From the NCBI GenBank assembly GCA_014189435.1, contig CP050293.1, forward strand, positions 3,229,001-3,293,000: a stretch of DNA of 64,000 nt. The letters run 5' to 3'. Position numbers and translations under genes: made by a program. Below the pieces are notes generated by a model that worked only from the letters and a program-made list of their open reading frames with translations, did no database searches and was not told the DNA's origin. This document shows, piece by piece, positions 50,646 to 60,984 of the stretch (position 1 is its first letter; the number at the start of each line of letters is the position of its first letter). The DNA comes from Mesorhizobium loti. GTDB lineage: Bacteria > Pseudomonadota > Alphaproteobacteria > Rhizobiales > Rhizobiaceae.

Positions 50646-52256
50646 ATGAAGTTCGGCACACAAATCTTCGCTTTGGGCCTGTTCACATTTGCAGCCCTGG
50701 TAGCCGCGGGCTTCGGCGTGGACCAGCCATTTCGACAGCATATGTGGGTGCTGTTTTTTGTGTTGCTTGGTTTTGTCGCCATCCTCATCCGCAACACGAA
50801 TTTCGAGGTGGCCGCTCCGATTGACCCATCCGCTTACATGGATGGTCCAATCCGCTACGGCGCCATCGCCACCATGTTCTGGGGTGTCGTCGGCATGCTT
50901 GTCGGCGTGGTCATCGCGCTGCAGCTTGCCTACCCCGATCTCAACATCCAGCCCTGGTTCAACTTCGGCCGTTTGCGGCCGCTGCATACGTCCGGAGTGG
51001 TCTTCGCATTCGGCGGCAACGCGTTGCTTTGCACGTCATTGTACGTCGTGCAGCGCACCTGCCGCGCGCGCTTGTTCGGCGGCGATCTCGCCTGGTTCGT
51101 ATTCTGGGGTTACCAGCTTTTCATCGTCATGGCCGCGACCGGCTATCTGCTCGGCATCACCGAGAGCCGGGAATACGCCGAACCCGAATGGTACGTGGAC
51201 ATCTGGCTGACCATCGTCTGGGTCGCCTATCTCATCCTGTTCCTCGGCACGATCTTCAAGCGCAAGGAACCGCACATCTACGTCGCCAACTGGTTTTACC
51301 TCTCCTTCATCGTGACCATCGCGATGCTGCATGTGATCAACAACCTGTCGATGCCGGCCTCGTTCCTGGGCTCAAAGAGTTACTCCGCCTTTTCCGGGGT
51401 CCAGGACGCCCTGACGCAATGGTGGTATGGCCACAACGCCGTCGGCTTCTTCCTCACTGCCGGCTTCCTCGGCATGATGTATTACTTCGTGCCCAAGCAG
51501 GCGAACCGGCCGGTCTATTCCTATCGGCTGTCGATCATCCATTTCTGGGCGATCATCTTTCTCTACATCTGGGCCGGGCCGCATCACCTGCACTACACCG
51601 CCCTGCCCGATTGGGCGCAGACGCTCGGCATGGTGTTCTCGATCATGCTGTGGATGCCGTCATGGGGCGGCATGATCAACGGCCTGATGACGCTGTCCGG
51701 CGCCTGGGACAAGCTGCGCACAGACCCCATCATCCGCATGATGGTGATGGCGATCGCGTTCTACGGCATGTCGACCTTCGAAGGTCCGATGATGTCGATC
51801 AAGACGGTCAACTCGCTGTCGCATTACACCGACTGGACCATTGGCCACGTGCACTCCGGTGCGCTCGGCTGGGTCGGCATGATCTCGTTCGGCGCGATCT
51901 ACTTCATGGTGCCGAAGCTCTGGAACCGGGAGCGGCTCTACTCGCTGAGGCTCGTCACCTGGCACTTCTGGCTGGCGACACTGGGGATCGTCGTCTACGC
52001 CGCCGTCATGTGGGTTTCCGGCGTCATGCAGGGCCTGATGTGGCGTGAATACGACGAGCAGGGCTTCCTGGTCTATTCCTTCGCCGAAACCGTGGCCGCC
52101 ATGCATCCCTACTATGTCATGCGCGCCATTGGCGGGGCGATGTATCTCTCCGGCGCCCTGATCATGGCCTGGAACATCGCCATGACCATCCTCGGATACC
52201 AGCGCGAGGAGGAGCCGATGCCGGGCTCTGTTCCCGCCCTTCAGCCTGCCGAATAA
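50646..52256 (+). CDS. ccoN: cbb3-type cytochrome c oxidase subunit I
   Basis: Catalytic subunit of the high-affinity cbb3 oxidase, also called FixN, used for respiration at very low oxygen, as in nodules. The 536-residue, 12-helix protein carries the haem/Cu ligands: H114 (RPLHTSGV), H263 ([10 protein letters not shown]), H313/H314 (GPHHLHYT) and H401/H403 ([10 protein letters not shown]). It is first of the ccoNOQP operon behind an FNR-type box. ccoO starts 11 bases after the stop. Confidence 0.96.
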   Translation: MKFGTQIFALGLFTFAALVAAGFGVDQPFRQHMWVLFFVLLGFVAILIRNTNFEVAAPIDPSAYMDGPIRYGAIATMFWGVVGMLVGVVIALQLAYPDLNIQPWFNFGRLRPLHTSGVVFAFGGNALLCTSLYVVQRTCRARLFGGDLAWFVFWGYQLFIVMAATGYLLGITESREYAEPEWYVDIWLTIVWVAYLILFLGTIFKRKEPHIYVANWFYLSFIVTIAMLHVINNLSMPASFLGSKSYSAFSGVQDALTQWWYGHNAVGFFLTAGFLGMMYYFVPKQANRPVYSYRLSIIHFWAIIFLYIWAGPHHLHYTALPDWAQTLGMVFSIMLWMPSWGGMINGLMTLSGAWDKLRTDPIIRMMVMAIAFYGMSTFEGPMMSIKTVNSLSHYTDWTIGHVHSGALGWVGMISFGAIYFMVPKLWNRERLYSLRLVTWHFWLATLGIVVYAAVMWVSGVMQGLMWREYDEQGFLVYSFAETVAAMHPYYVMRAIGGAMYLSGALIMAWNIAMTILGYQREEEPMPGSVPALQPAE

Positions 52257-52267
52257 GGAGCCAGACA

Positions 52268-52999
52268 ATGGGCTTGATGGACAAACACGCACTCATTGAG
52301 AAGAACGCCACGCTTCTTCTCGTCGGCTCTCTTCTTGTGGTGACCGTCGGCGGCATCGTCGAGATCGCACCGCTCTTCTATCTCGACAACACGATCGAGA
52401 AGGTGGAAGGCATGCGCCCCTATTCGCCGCTCGAACTTGTCGGGCGCAACATCTATGTGCGCGAGGGCTGCTACCTCTGCCACAGCCAGATGATCAGGCC
52501 GTTCCGCGACGAAGTCGAGCGCTACGGTCACTACAGCCTGGCCGCCGAGTCGATGTACGATCATCCTTTCCAGTGGGGATCGAAGCGTACCGGGCCGGAC
52601 CTCGCCAGGGTTGGCGACCGCTACTCGAACGTGTGGCATGTCGAGCATCTCGCGGATCCGCGTTCGGTGGTGCCGGAATCGATCATGCCGAGCTACGCGT
52701 TCCTCAAAGACACGCCGATCGAGGTGAAGGACTTCTCGACGCATCTGGTTGCCAACAGGCGTGTCGGTGTCCCCTACAACGATGACATGATCGCCCACGC
52801 CAATGTCGACCTGATGGCGCAAGCCGATCCCAACGCCGATACATCCGGCCTCGAAGCCCGCTACCCCAAAGCCAAGATCGGCGACTTCGACGGCAACCCG
52901 CAACAGGTCACCGAAATGGATGCCCTCGTCGCCTATCTCCAGATGCTCGGTACGCTGGTCGATTTCAAGAACTACGACGAAGCCGCCGGCTACCGCTGA
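52268..52999 (+). CDS. ccoO: cbb3-type cytochrome c oxidase subunit II
   Basis: A 243-residue monohaem cytochrome c subunit (FixO), anchored by one N-terminal membrane helix ([21 protein letters not shown]). The haem-binding motif is CYLCH (C68, C71, H72) in [14 protein letters not shown]. Methionine ligands occur further on. It transfers electrons from CcoP to CcoN. The next gene, ccoQ, starts 13 bases after its stop. Confidence 0.95.
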   Translation: MGLMDKHALIEKNATLLLVGSLLVVTVGGIVEIAPLFYLDNTIEKVEGMRPYSPLELVGRNIYVREGCYLCHSQMIRPFRDEVERYGHYSLAAESMYDHPFQWGSKRTGPDLARVGDRYSNVWHVEHLADPRSVVPESIMPSYAFLKDTPIEVKDFSTHLVANRRVGVPYNDDMIAHANVDLMAQADPNADTSGLEARYPKAKIGDFDGNPQQVTEMDALVAYLQMLGTLVDFKNYDEAAGYR

Positions 53000-53012
53000 G
53001 GGAGTTTTATCC

Positions 53013-53162
53013 ATGGATTACAATCTGATGCGAGAGTTTGCGGACAGTTGGGGCCTGGTCGCCATGGCACTTTTCTTTGTCGGCGCAATTGCCTTCGCGC
53101 TCCGCCCCGGCAGCCGCAAGCTGGCCGACGAAGCTGCCCGGATTCCCCTTGAGGACGAGTGA
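53013..53162 (+). CDS. ccoQ: cbb3-type cytochrome oxidase assembly protein CcoQ/FixQ
   Basis: A 49-residue single-helix membrane protein (SWGLVAMALFFVGAIAFALRPG) with the FixQ start MDYNLMREFADSW and an acidic C-terminus. It stabilises the cbb3 complex. It sits between ccoO and ccoP, which starts 2 bases after its stop. Confidence 0.9.
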   Translation: MDYNLMREFADSWGLVAMALFFVGAIAFALRPGSRKLADEAARIPLEDE

Positions 53163-53164
53163 TC

Positions 53165-54028
53165 ATGAGCGACGAGCACATCGATGAAATCTCTGGCGTC
53201 TCGACCACCGGCCACGAATGGGATGGCATCCGGGAGCTGAACAACCCGCTTCCGCGCTGGTGGGTCGTGACCTTCTACGTCACGATTGTCTGGGCGATAG
53301 GCTACACCATCGCCTATCCGGCATGGCCCCTGCTGCACTCGGCGACGAAGGGTTTGCTCGGCTATTCCAGCCGCAACGAGGTCAGGAACGAGCTGACTGC
53401 GGCTGAGGCCGCCAAGGGCAAATACATCTCGGCGGTGGAGTCCAAGAGTGTCTCGGAGATCGCCGCGGACGATGGCTTGCGCGAATTCGCAATCGCCGCC
53501 GGTGGCGCCGCTTTCAAGGTCAATTGCGTACAATGTCATGGTTCCGGCGCCCAAGGTTCCAAGGGCTTTCCCAATCTCAACGACGACGACTGGCTGTGGG
53601 GCGGCAAGGCCGAGCAGATCCAGCAGACGATTACGCACGGCATCCGCTTCGCGTCCGATGCGGACACGCGCCTGTCGGAAATGCCTGCCTTTGGCGACAT
53701 CATAACCACTGACCAGATCACTCAGGTCAGCACCTATGTCGCCAGCCTGTCGGGAAAGGTCCAGGATGCCAGCCTCGTCGAGCCCGGCGCCAAGGTCTTT
53801 GCCGAAAATTGCGTGGCCTGTCATGGCGACAATGCAAAGGGCAACAAGGAGCTCGGCGCGCCCGATCTGACCGATGCGATCTGGCTCTACGGGTCCGGCG
53901 AGGCAGCCATCGCCGCACAGGTCCGTGCGCCAAAACAGGGCGTCATGCCGGCCTGGGGCGCGCGCCTGGGCGAGACCAAGGTCAAGGAACTCGCCGTCTA
54001 CATCCATTCGCTTGGTGGTGGGGAATAG
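53165..54028 (+). CDS. ccoP: cbb3-type cytochrome c oxidase subunit III
   Basis: A 287-residue dihaem cytochrome c (FixP). One membrane helix lies near residues 33-53 (VVTFYVTIVWAIGYTIAYP). Two CxxCH motifs follow, CVQCH at 121-125 and CVACH at 216-220. It receives electrons from the bc1 complex or small cytochromes and passes them to CcoO. The ATG at 53165 is preferred to the GTG at 53159. It is last of the ccoNOQP operon, and a stem-loop at 54070-54092 follows. Confidence 0.93.
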   Translation: MSDEHIDEISGVSTTGHEWDGIRELNNPLPRWWVVTFYVTIVWAIGYTIAYPAWPLLHSATKGLLGYSSRNEVRNELTAAEAAKGKYISAVESKSVSEIAADDGLREFAIAAGGAAFKVNCVQCHGSGAQGSKGFPNLNDDDWLWGGKAEQIQQTITHGIRFASDADTRLSEMPAFGDIITTDQITQVSTYVASLSGKVQDASLVEPGAKVFAENCVACHGDNAKGNKELGAPDLTDAIWLYGSGEAAIAAQVRAPKQGVMPAWGARLGETKVKELAVYIHSLGGGE

Positions 54029-54069
54029 AAAGCGGGGACCTGTTCCCGGCCCTTCGCCAACCAAGCGAC

Positions 54070-54092
54070 GAGGCCCGGCCGTGCCGGGCCTC
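54070..54092 (+). terminator. stem-loop after ccoP
   Basis: A ten-base-pair GC-rich hairpin (GAGGCCCGGC with its complement, 3-base loop), 41 bases past the ccoP stop. No T-run follows, so it may act as a stability hairpin or a weak terminator before the ccoG promoter. Confidence 0.5.
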
Positions 54093-54114
54093 GACCTGTA
54101 TTCGGCACCGGCAA

Positions 54115-54128
54115 TTGACTTGCATCAA
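54115..54128. promoter_or_regulatory. FNR/FixK-type box, ccoG
   Basis: TTGACTTGCATCAA, a perfect TTGAY-N4-RTCAA site, centred 88 bases before the chosen ccoG start. It gives the ccoGHIS genes their own low-oxygen promoter. Confidence 0.75.
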
Positions 54129-54209
54129 CGCGCCTGCCCCCGCCCCGCGGCAAGACTCCCATACGCTGGCAGCCCGGGCATGGGCGGATTGTCGCCTGCG
54201 CGAGTGGAG

Positions 54210-55775
54210 ATGCATGTGCTGGACAATACGCAGGTAGAGCGGCTCGAAGCCGAAGCGGTGAACTCCGCCAAAGTGCGGCAGCCAATGTATGCCGCGCGCA
54301 AGAAGATATTCCCGAAACGGGCAACGGGAAGCTTTCGCCGGTTCAAGTGGCTGGTTATGGCGATCACACTCGGTATCTACTACCTGACACCGTGGTTGCG
54401 ATGGGACCGTGGCCCGTTCGCCCCGGACCAGGCCGTGCTGCTCGATCTCGCCAACCGGCGCTTCTACTTCTTCTTCATCGAGATCTGGCCGCAGGAATTC
54501 TACTATGTAGCCGGCCTTCTGATCATGGCCGGCGTCGGTCTTTTCCTGATCACGTCGACTATCGGTCGTGCCTGGTGCGGCTATACATGTCCGCAGACTG
54601 TATGGGTCGATCTGTTTCTGGTCGTCGAGCGCGCCATCGAGGGTGATCGCAACGCACGCATGAAACTCGATGCCGGCCCATGGACCGCCCGCAAGCTTGC
54701 GCTGCGGGTATCGAAACACGCCATCTGGCTGGTCATAGGAGCGGCGACCGGCGGCGCCTGGATCTTCTATTTTGCCGATGCGCCGACGCTGGTTGGCGAA
54801 CTCTTCACCGGCACCGCGGCACCCGTCGCCTACATCACCGTCGCCGTGCTGACGGCCACGACCTATACGTTCGGTGGGCTGATGCGCGAGCAGGTCTGCA
54901 CCTATATGTGCCCATGGCCGCGCATCCAGGCAGCGATGCTGGACGAAAGTTCGCTCACCGTCACCTATAATGACTGGCGCGGCGAACCGCGTTCGCGTCA
55001 TGCGAAGAAGGTGCAAGCCACAGGACAGTCCGTCGGCGACTGCGTCGACTGCAATGCCTGTGTCGCGGTCTGCCCGATGGGGATCGACATTCGCGACGGC
55101 CAGCAGCTCGAATGCATCACCTGCGCGCTTTGCATCGACGCGTGCGACGGCGTCATGGACAAGCTCGGCAGGGAACGCGGGCTGATTTCCTACGCGACGC
55201 TCTCCGATTACAACGCCAACATGATGCTGGCGACCGCGGGCGGCTCCAGTTCAGTCAATCCGTCGCTGGTCAGGACCGCTGACGGCCTGTTCTCCGACAA
55301 GGTGGCGCATTTCCATGTCAGCAAGATCTTTCGGCCGCGCACCTACGTCTACATGGGTATGTGGTCGCTGATCGGCCTGGGTCTGCTCTATTCGTTGCTG
55401 ACGCGCGATCGGCTCGAAGTCAACGTGCTGCATGACCGCAATCCGCAATTCGTCACGCTGTCCGACGGCTCGATCCGCAACGGCTACACCGTCAAGCTGC
55501 TCAACATGATCCCCGAACCGCGGACCATTGTTGTCACTATGCAGGGCTTGCAAGGGGGCGAAATGAGCGTGGTCGGGGACGACATTAAGGCAGGCCGCTC
55601 CTTTGCCATCCCGGTCGAGCCTGATCGCCTGAAAATGCTGAAGGTCTTCGTGCGCCAGCCGGCGGATCAAATCCAGGGCACAGCGCAGACCTTCACGTTC
55701 CGTGTCGAGGACAGAGCGAGCTTCGAGTCGGACGAATACACCGCCACCTTCAACGCGCCGGAGACTGCCAGATGA
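54210..55775 (+). CDS. ccoG: cytochrome c oxidase accessory protein CcoG/FixG
   Basis: A 521-residue membrane iron-sulfur protein needed for cbb3 oxidase assembly (copper handling). Membrane helices lie in the first half. Cysteine clusters are CGYTCPQTVW, CTYMCPWPR and two ferredoxin motifs, CVDCNACVAVCPMG and CITCALCIDACDG. A C-terminal immunoglobulin-like domain follows. The ATG at 54210 is chosen. An in-frame ATG at 54180 is possible. Its stop overlaps the ccoH start by four bases. Confidence 0.92.
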   Translation: MHVLDNTQVERLEAEAVNSAKVRQPMYAARKKIFPKRATGSFRRFKWLVMAITLGIYYLTPWLRWDRGPFAPDQAVLLDLANRRFYFFFIEIWPQEFYYVAGLLIMAGVGLFLITSTIGRAWCGYTCPQTVWVDLFLVVERAIEGDRNARMKLDAGPWTARKLALRVSKHAIWLVIGAATGGAWIFYFADAPTLVGELFTGTAAPVAYITVAVLTATTYTFGGLMREQVCTYMCPWPRIQAAMLDESSLTVTYNDWRGEPRSRHAKKVQATGQSVGDCVDCNACVAVCPMGIDIRDGQQLECITCALCIDACDGVMDKLGRERGLISYATLSDYNANMMLATAGGSSSVNPSLVRTADGLFSDKVAHFHVSKIFRPRTYVYMGMWSLIGLGLLYSLLTRDRLEVNVLHDRNPQFVTLSDGSIRNGYTVKLLNMIPEPRTIVVTMQGLQGGEMSVVGDDIKAGRSFAIPVEPDRLKMLKVFVRQPADQIQGTAQTFTFRVEDRASFESDEYTATFNAPETAR

Positions 55776-56269
55776 GCGTCAGAACTCAAAAAACCCGCGA
55801 ATTCACAGGCAGGCATATGCTGTTCACCATCCTTGCCTTCTTCGGGGTGGTCATCGCGGTCAATCTGACGATGGCCACGCTCGCCAATACGAGCTGGACC
55901 GGCCTTGTCGTCGAAAACACCTATGTGGCGAGCCAGCAATTCAACAAGAAGGCCGAGGAGGGTCGCGCGCAGGCAGCCCTTGGCTGGACCGGCAAGCTGA
56001 CCATCGCATGGGGTGAAGTTCGCTATGGCCTCACCGACGACGCCGGCAAGCCGGTTCCCTTGCACGGCGTCAAGGTGCTGTTTCGCCATCCCGCCTACGA
56101 GAAAGAGGACAAGTCGGTCACCCTCGCACCCTCCTCGGACCAGGAATTCGCAGCCCAACACATGCCGAAAGACGGCGTCTGGATTGTCGAGGTCGACGCC
56201 GATGCCGGTCTGGATAAACCATACCGCGACGTGCGCCGGATCATGATTTCCCATGGAGCGCTGCAATGA
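55772..56269 (+). CDS. fixH: FixH family protein
   Basis: A 165-residue membrane-anchored protein with one N-terminal helix (MLFTILAFFGVVIAVNLTM) and a periplasmic domain, including LGWTGKLTIAWGEVRYGLTD. It is an accessory factor for cbb3 assembly. It overlaps both neighbours by four bases (ATGA), so ccoGHIS are translationally coupled. Confidence 0.9.
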   Translation: MSVRTQKTREFTGRHMLFTILAFFGVVIAVNLTMATLANTSWTGLVVENTYVASQQFNKKAEEGRAQAALGWTGKLTIAWGEVRYGLTDDAGKPVPLHGVKVLFRHPAYEKEDKSVTLAPSSDQEFAAQHMPKDGVWIVEVDADAGLDKPYRDVRRIMISHGALQ

Positions 56270-58554
56270 GCTGTTGTGCACCGGGCGCCGAAATGGCGCT
56301 TGATCTGGTCAACACCGGATCGGTCCTGCCGTCCAGCCAGGAGATCAGGCTAGCGAGCCGATCGCTTGGCGATGATCTTCACCAGACCGACCTCTCAGTC
56401 CCCGCGGTTCATTGCGCGGCCTGCATCCAGGCGATCGAGACAGCACTGGGAAAGCTCGATCAAGTCGAGAGCGCTCGTGTCAACCTGTCGACGAAGCGGG
56501 TCGCGGTCCGCTGGCGTGGAAACCAGGTACCACTATTCGTCGCCGCGCTGGGACGGCTGGGTTACGAGGCGCATCTGTTCGACCCCGAGGTCGACAACAG
56601 GGACAAGACGCTTTCGGAGCTGATCCGCGCCGTTGCTGTCGCCGGCTTTGCGGCGGGCAATATCATGCTGCTTTCAGTCTCGGTCTGGTCCGGCGCCGAA
56701 GGCGCAACGCGGGATCTGTTTCATTGGGTCTCAGCGCTGATCGCGATCCCGGCACTGGCCTTCGCCGGCGGCATCTTCTTCCGGTCGGCCTGGAACGCGT
56801 TGCGCCACGGCCGCATGAACATGGACGTGCCGATCGCGGTCGGGGTGTCGCTTGCCTACGCCATGAGCCTCTATGAGACGATCAACCATGGCGATCACGC
56901 CTATTTCGACGCGTCGGTATCGCTGCTGTTCTTCCTGTTGATCGGCCGCACGCTGGATCATGTCATGCGGGAGCGCGCCCGGACCGCCGTGAAAGGCCTG
57001 TCGCAGCTGGCGGCGCGTGGCGCCATGGTTCTGCGCAGCGATGGTACACGCGACTACCTGCCGGTTGGCGAGATCGAACCAGGCATGCTGCTGCTGATCG
57101 CAGCCGGCGAAAGGATCCCCGTCGACGGCAAGATCATTCAGGGGACCTCGGATCTGGACTGCTCGTTGGTTTCTGGCGAGAGCACGCCCCGAAACGTGGC
57201 GCCAGGCGGACCCGTGCAGGCCGGCGTCCTCAATCTTACCGGCTCGCTGACAATCGAGGCGACAGCCGCCGCGAAGGATTCGTTCCTGGCGGAAATGGTT
57301 CGGCTGATGGAGGCTGCGGAGGGCGGCCGGGCGCATTATCGCCGGATCGCCGACCGCGTTTCGGCGCTCTACGCTCCGGTGGTTCATCTGACCGCCTTCG
57401 TGACGTTCCTTGGCTGGATGGCGGCAACCGGCGACTGGCATAGGGCGATAACCATCGCCATTGCCGTTCTTATCATCACATGCCCGTGCGCGCTCGGCCT
57501 CGCCGTGCCGATCGTTCAGGTGGTCGCCGCGCGGCGCCTGTTCGAGAACGGCATCATGGTCAAGGACGGTTCGGCCATGGAGCGCCTGGCGACGATTGAT
57601 ACAGCGGTGTTCGACAAGACCGGAACGCTCACGCTCGGCCAGCCCCGGCTGGTCAATGCAGGCTCGATTGATCCGGGCATGCTGGCAATCGCAGGAGACA
57701 TGGCCGCGCATTCCCGGCATCCGTTTTCAAAGGCCATAGCCGGTTTTGCTGCCCCTAGCGGGCAGCGCAAATTCGATGCCGTCACCGAACATCCGGGGTT
57801 CGGAATCGAAGCCACTGTCGCCGGAAGTATCTGGCGGCTGGGTCGACGCGGATGGGCTGGATGGAAGGCCCGGACCGGCGGCGAAGGCAAACATGGCTAT
57901 GGCGGAACGGTGCTGACAAGAGACGGGTTCATTGTCGCCACCTTCGATTTTGAGGACGCTCCGCGCGCCGACGCCAAGGCGGCGATCGGGCAATTGAGCG
58001 ATGCCGGGGTGTCGGTGCAAATGCTGTCGGGCGATACCGCGGGCGCCTGCGGCGAAGTTGCAGAAATGCTGGGTGTCGACGACTTCGTTCCGTGCCTGCT
58101 GCCGTCCGGCAAGGTCGAATGCATCGAGACCCAGGCGAAAGACGGACACAAGGTTCTGATGGTCGGCGACGGCCTCAACGACACGCCCGCACTGAGCGCG
58201 GCGCATGTCTCGATCGCACCTGCCACCGCCGCCGACATCGGCCGCAATGCGGCCGACTTCGTATTCCTGCGCGAAAGCCTTCTGGCAGTGCCTCTCGCGC
58301 TGGACGTCTCGCGCAAGGCGGGACACCTGATCCGCCAGAACATCGCGATTGCGATCGTCTACAATGCCGTCGCCGTGCCGATCGCCATCCTGGGTCACGT
58401 CACGCCTCTTATCGCAGCGATTGCCATGTCCGCTTCTTCGCTGCTTGTGATCGGAAATGCGCTGCGTCTGCAGAGCTCCATACCAAGTTCGCCAGCGAAA
58501 AATGTGCGGCGCGACAGCCGTTCCGACATCACCAGATTGGCTCGATTCTCGTGA
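56266..58554 (+). CDS. fixI: copper-transporting P-type ATPase FixI/CcoI
   Basis: A 762-residue P1B-type ATPase that moves copper to the cbb3 oxidase. The N-terminal metal-binding domain has HCAAC at residues 49-53. The transmembrane CPC motif is ITCPCALGLA (406-408). The phosphorylated aspartate is D450 in DKTGTLTLG. The hinge motif GDGLND lies near the C-terminus. It ends in TGA overlapping the GTG start of fixS by three bases. Confidence 0.93.
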   Translation: MSCCAPGAEMALDLVNTGSVLPSSQEIRLASRSLGDDLHQTDLSVPAVHCAACIQAIETALGKLDQVESARVNLSTKRVAVRWRGNQVPLFVAALGRLGYEAHLFDPEVDNRDKTLSELIRAVAVAGFAAGNIMLLSVSVWSGAEGATRDLFHWVSALIAIPALAFAGGIFFRSAWNALRHGRMNMDVPIAVGVSLAYAMSLYETINHGDHAYFDASVSLLFFLLIGRTLDHVMRERARTAVKGLSQLAARGAMVLRSDGTRDYLPVGEIEPGMLLLIAAGERIPVDGKIIQGTSDLDCSLVSGESTPRNVAPGGPVQAGVLNLTGSLTIEATAAAKDSFLAEMVRLMEAAEGGRAHYRRIADRVSALYAPVVHLTAFVTFLGWMAATGDWHRAITIAIAVLIITCPCALGLAVPIVQVVAARRLFENGIMVKDGSAMERLATIDTAVFDKTGTLTLGQPRLVNAGSIDPGMLAIAGDMAAHSRHPFSKAIAGFAAPSGQRKFDAVTEHPGFGIEATVAGSIWRLGRRGWAGWKARTGGEGKHGYGGTVLTRDGFIVATFDFEDAPRADAKAAIGQLSDAGVSVQMLSGDTAGACGEVAEMLGVDDFVPCLLPSGKVECIETQAKDGHKVLMVGDGLNDTPALSAAHVSIAPATAADIGRNAADFVFLRESLLAVPLALDVSRKAGHLIRQNIAIAIVYNAVAVPIAILGHVTPLIAAIAMSASSLLVIGNALRLQSSIPSSPAKNVRRDSRSDITRLARFS

Positions 58555-58751
58555 CGACCCTTGCCTACCTCATACCTGTGGCCCTCTTCCTTGGTGCGCT
58601 TGGCCTGGGGGGCTTCCTGTGGGCTTTGAAGAGTGGCCAGTACGAAGATCTCGACGGCGCCGCCGAGCGGATCCTTATCGATCGGGAAGACAAGCTCGGC
58701 CGTCAGCCAAGTGCTGGTGAAATAACCGAACCACGACCTTCTCGACCTTGA
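58551..58751 (+). CDS. ccoS: cbb3-type cytochrome oxidase assembly protein CcoS/FixS
   Basis: A 66-residue single-helix protein (YLIPVALFLGALGLGGFLWALKS) with the typical YEDLDGAAERIL motif just after the helix. It is required for cofactor insertion into the oxidase. It starts with GTG at 58551, within the stop of fixI. The C-terminal tail (GRQPSAGEITEPRPSRP) is longer than in many FixS proteins. Confidence 0.9.
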   Translation: MTTLAYLIPVALFLGALGLGGFLWALKSGQYEDLDGAAERILIDREDKLGRQPSAGEITEPRPSRP

Positions 58752-58812
58752 CTATCGCGCGCAAGATCGATGCATCCGAGGCTCTTGCCTCCCAAGACTG
58801 AATTCCGCCAAT

Positions 58813-58826
58813 TTGCGCCAGCGCAA
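58813..58826. promoter_or_regulatory. NnrR-type box, nirK
   Basis: TTGCGCCAGCGCAA, a perfect 14-base palindrome of the form TTGCG-N4-CGCAA, centred 72 bases before nirK. It differs from the FNR boxes in the fourth and fifth bases, as expected for an NO-responsive Fnr paralogue. Confidence 0.65.
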
Positions 58827-58891
58827 AGAAACGCTGCGTCAGGTCAGCTAGGTTCTGCTCATCCGCAACGGTTGAGGGATAGGAGACTGAC

Positions 58892-59998
58892 ATGATCACG
58901 CGACGTGAAGCTCTGTTCGGGGCAGCGATTGGCGCTGCCGCCGTGGCAGCACTGCCTGCATTTTCGGCACCTGTGGCAAAGGCGGACATTCGAGGGCTCG
59001 CCCGCGAAAAGATCAAGCTCGTCGCGCCGCCCTTCGTGCATCCGCACGATCAGGTCGCCAAGGGTGGACCCAAGATCGTCGAGTTCACCATCACGATCGA
59101 GGAAAAGCCTCTTGTCATCGACGCCGACGGCACGACGCTCAATGCGATGACCTACAACGGCTCGATCCCGGGCCCGCTGATGGTCGTGCATCAGGACGAC
59201 TATCTCGAGCTGACGCTCATCAATCCCGACACCAACTCACTCGCCCACAACATCGACTTCCACGCCGCGACGGGCGCTCTGGGCGGCGGCGGTCTCACGC
59301 TGATCAATCCCGGGGAACAGGTGACTTTGCGCTTCAAGGCAACGCGGACGGGAACGTTCGTCTATCACTGCGCGCCTGGTGGCGCGATGATCCCTTGGCA
59401 TGTCGTCTCCGGCATGAGCGGCGCAATCATGGTGCTGCCGCGCGATGGGCTCAGGAACGACAAGGGCGAGCCGGTCAAATACGATAAGATCTTCTACATC
59501 GGCGAGAACGACTTCTATATTCCGCGCGACGACAAGGGCAATTTCAAGAGCTACGAATCGGCCGGCGACGGGTACGATGACATCGTCAAGGTCATGCGCG
59601 GGCTGATCCCGACGCATGTCGTGTTCAACGGCAAGGTCGGTTCCCTGACCGGCGACAACGCCATGAAGGCGAAAGTCGGCGAGACCGTGTTGATCGTCCA
59701 TTCGCAGGCCAACCGCGATACCCGGCCGCATCTGATCGGCGGGCACGGCGATTATGTCTGGGAACAGGGCAAATTCGCCAACCCGCCGGCCAAGGACCTG
59801 GAAACCTGGTTCATCCGCGGCGGCTCGGCGGGCTCGGCGCTCTACACATTCCTGCAGCCGGGTGTCTACGCCTACGTCAATCACAATCTGATTGAGGCTG
59901 TGGAACTCGGAGCGACCGCTCACTTCATGGTCGAAGGCGAGTGGGATGACGACCTGATGACGCAGGTCGAGGCGCCCAAACCCATAGCCATCAACTGA
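58892..59998 (+). CDS. nirK: copper-containing nitrite reductase
   Basis: A 368-residue Cu nitrite reductase that makes nitric oxide from nitrite in the periplasm. It has a Tat signal ([19 protein letters not shown]). Type 1 copper ligands are H119, C160, H170 and M175 ([27 protein letters not shown]). Type 2 ligands are H124, H159 and H331. The catalytic aspartate D122 and H280 are present. No nitric oxide reductase is seen in the window. It is downstream of an NnrR-type palindrome and followed by nirV. Confidence 0.95.
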   Translation: MITRREALFGAAIGAAAVAALPAFSAPVAKADIRGLAREKIKLVAPPFVHPHDQVAKGGPKIVEFTITIEEKPLVIDADGTTLNAMTYNGSIPGPLMVVHQDDYLELTLINPDTNSLAHNIDFHAATGALGGGGLTLINPGEQVTLRFKATRTGTFVYHCAPGGAMIPWHVVSGMSGAIMVLPRDGLRNDKGEPVKYDKIFYIGENDFYIPRDDKGNFKSYESAGDGYDDIVKVMRGLIPTHVVFNGKVGSLTGDNAMKAKVGETVLIVHSQANRDTRPHLIGGHGDYVWEQGKFANPPAKDLETWFIRGGSAGSALYTFLQPGVYAYVNHNLIEAVELGATAHFMVEGEWDDDLMTQVEAPKPIAIN

Positions 59999-60010
59999 CG
60001 GCACTCCAAA

Positions 60011-60039
60011 ATGCCCGGACGGCGTCGCTGTCCGGGCAT
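60011..60039 (+). terminator. stem-loop between nirK and nirV
   Basis: An exact 10-base inverted repeat (ATGCCCGGAC with GTCCGGGCAT) and 9-base loop, 12 bases past the nirK stop. No T-run follows, so it may only tune nirV expression. Confidence 0.5.
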
Positions 60040-60050
60040 GGACAAAAGCC

Positions 60051-60920
60051 ATGTCTCTTTTCATCCTGAAGGTCCTGCCGGTCACCCTGGCCGCCGCTGC
60101 TGTTCCTGTAGGGCTCTCGCTACAGGCGGCCTTCGGAGATCGACAACCCCACCCCATCGCCACGACGGTTATCTTGCTTTCCGGTTCGATCATCTATCCG
60201 ACTCCGGGCGAGTTCCTGAAAGAGGGACGCCCGCAAGGCAATCCCCGCCTCGAGCGGCAACTCGACAGACCTCTCGAAATCATGGCCTACCAGGTCGGCG
60301 CAGCCGACTATGCGGACTGCGTGTCGGCTAGCGCCTGTCACCCGACACAGGAGACGCGCGCGATCCCGAGCAATGCTCCTGTCACCGGAGTGAGCTATCT
60401 CGATGCGAATGCCTACGCCCGGTGGTATTCGCATGTGACCGGCGGCCAATGGCGGCTGCCATCCGACGAAGAGTGGGCCTTTGCCGCCGCGGAGCGGTTC
60501 GCAGGCGAATTCGAGGGTGTCGAAAACGATGCCAGCAACCCCGCCAGACGTTGGCTCACCAGCTACAAGGCCGAGGTGGACCTCAATCGCAAACCGGACC
60601 CGATGCCCAAGAGCCGCGGCTCGTTTGGTTTCAATTCCCTGGGCCTCGCCGACTTTTCCGGCAACGTCTGGGAGTGGACTTCGACCTGCTATGTGCGCAC
60701 CACGTTGGCTGCGGATGGAAGCGGTGTTGCGAGCTCGGTCGACAATTGCGGCGTCCACGTGCTTGAAGGGCTTCACAGAGCCTACATGTCGAACTTCGTC
60801 AGTGACGGGAAAAGCGGAGGCTGTGCGGTTGGCACGCCTCCCGACAATCTGGGATTCAGATTGGTCCGGGACCATTCGGGATGGGCAAGCCGGATTCTTG
60901 GCTGGCTTGGCATCGTCTGA
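60051..60920 (+). CDS. nirV: formylglycine-generating-enzyme-like protein NirV
   Basis: A 289-residue exported protein with a sulfatase-modifying-factor (SUMF1/FGE) fold, usually next to nirK and called NirV. The N-terminus is hydrophobic (LKVLPVTLAAAAVPVGLSL). The family's GVSYLDANAYARWYSHVTG and FNSLGLADFSGNVWEWTS segments are present. Its exact role in nitrite reduction is not established. It lies 52 bases after the nirK stop. Confidence 0.85.
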   Translation: MSLFILKVLPVTLAAAAVPVGLSLQAAFGDRQPHPIATTVILLSGSIIYPTPGEFLKEGRPQGNPRLERQLDRPLEIMAYQVGAADYADCVSASACHPTQETRAIPSNAPVTGVSYLDANAYARWYSHVTGGQWRLPSDEEWAFAAAERFAGEFEGVENDASNPARRWLTSYKAEVDLNRKPDPMPKSRGSFGFNSLGLADFSGNVWEWTSTCYVRTTLAADGSGVASSVDNCGVHVLEGLHRAYMSNFVSDGKSGGCAVGTPPDNLGFRLVRDHSGWASRILGWLGIV

Positions 60921-60984
60921 AAGCAGGAATAGCGGGCCACGTCTTCTCGACCGTCGCGAGCCCGCCCGTCGCCCTTCCCTCGCC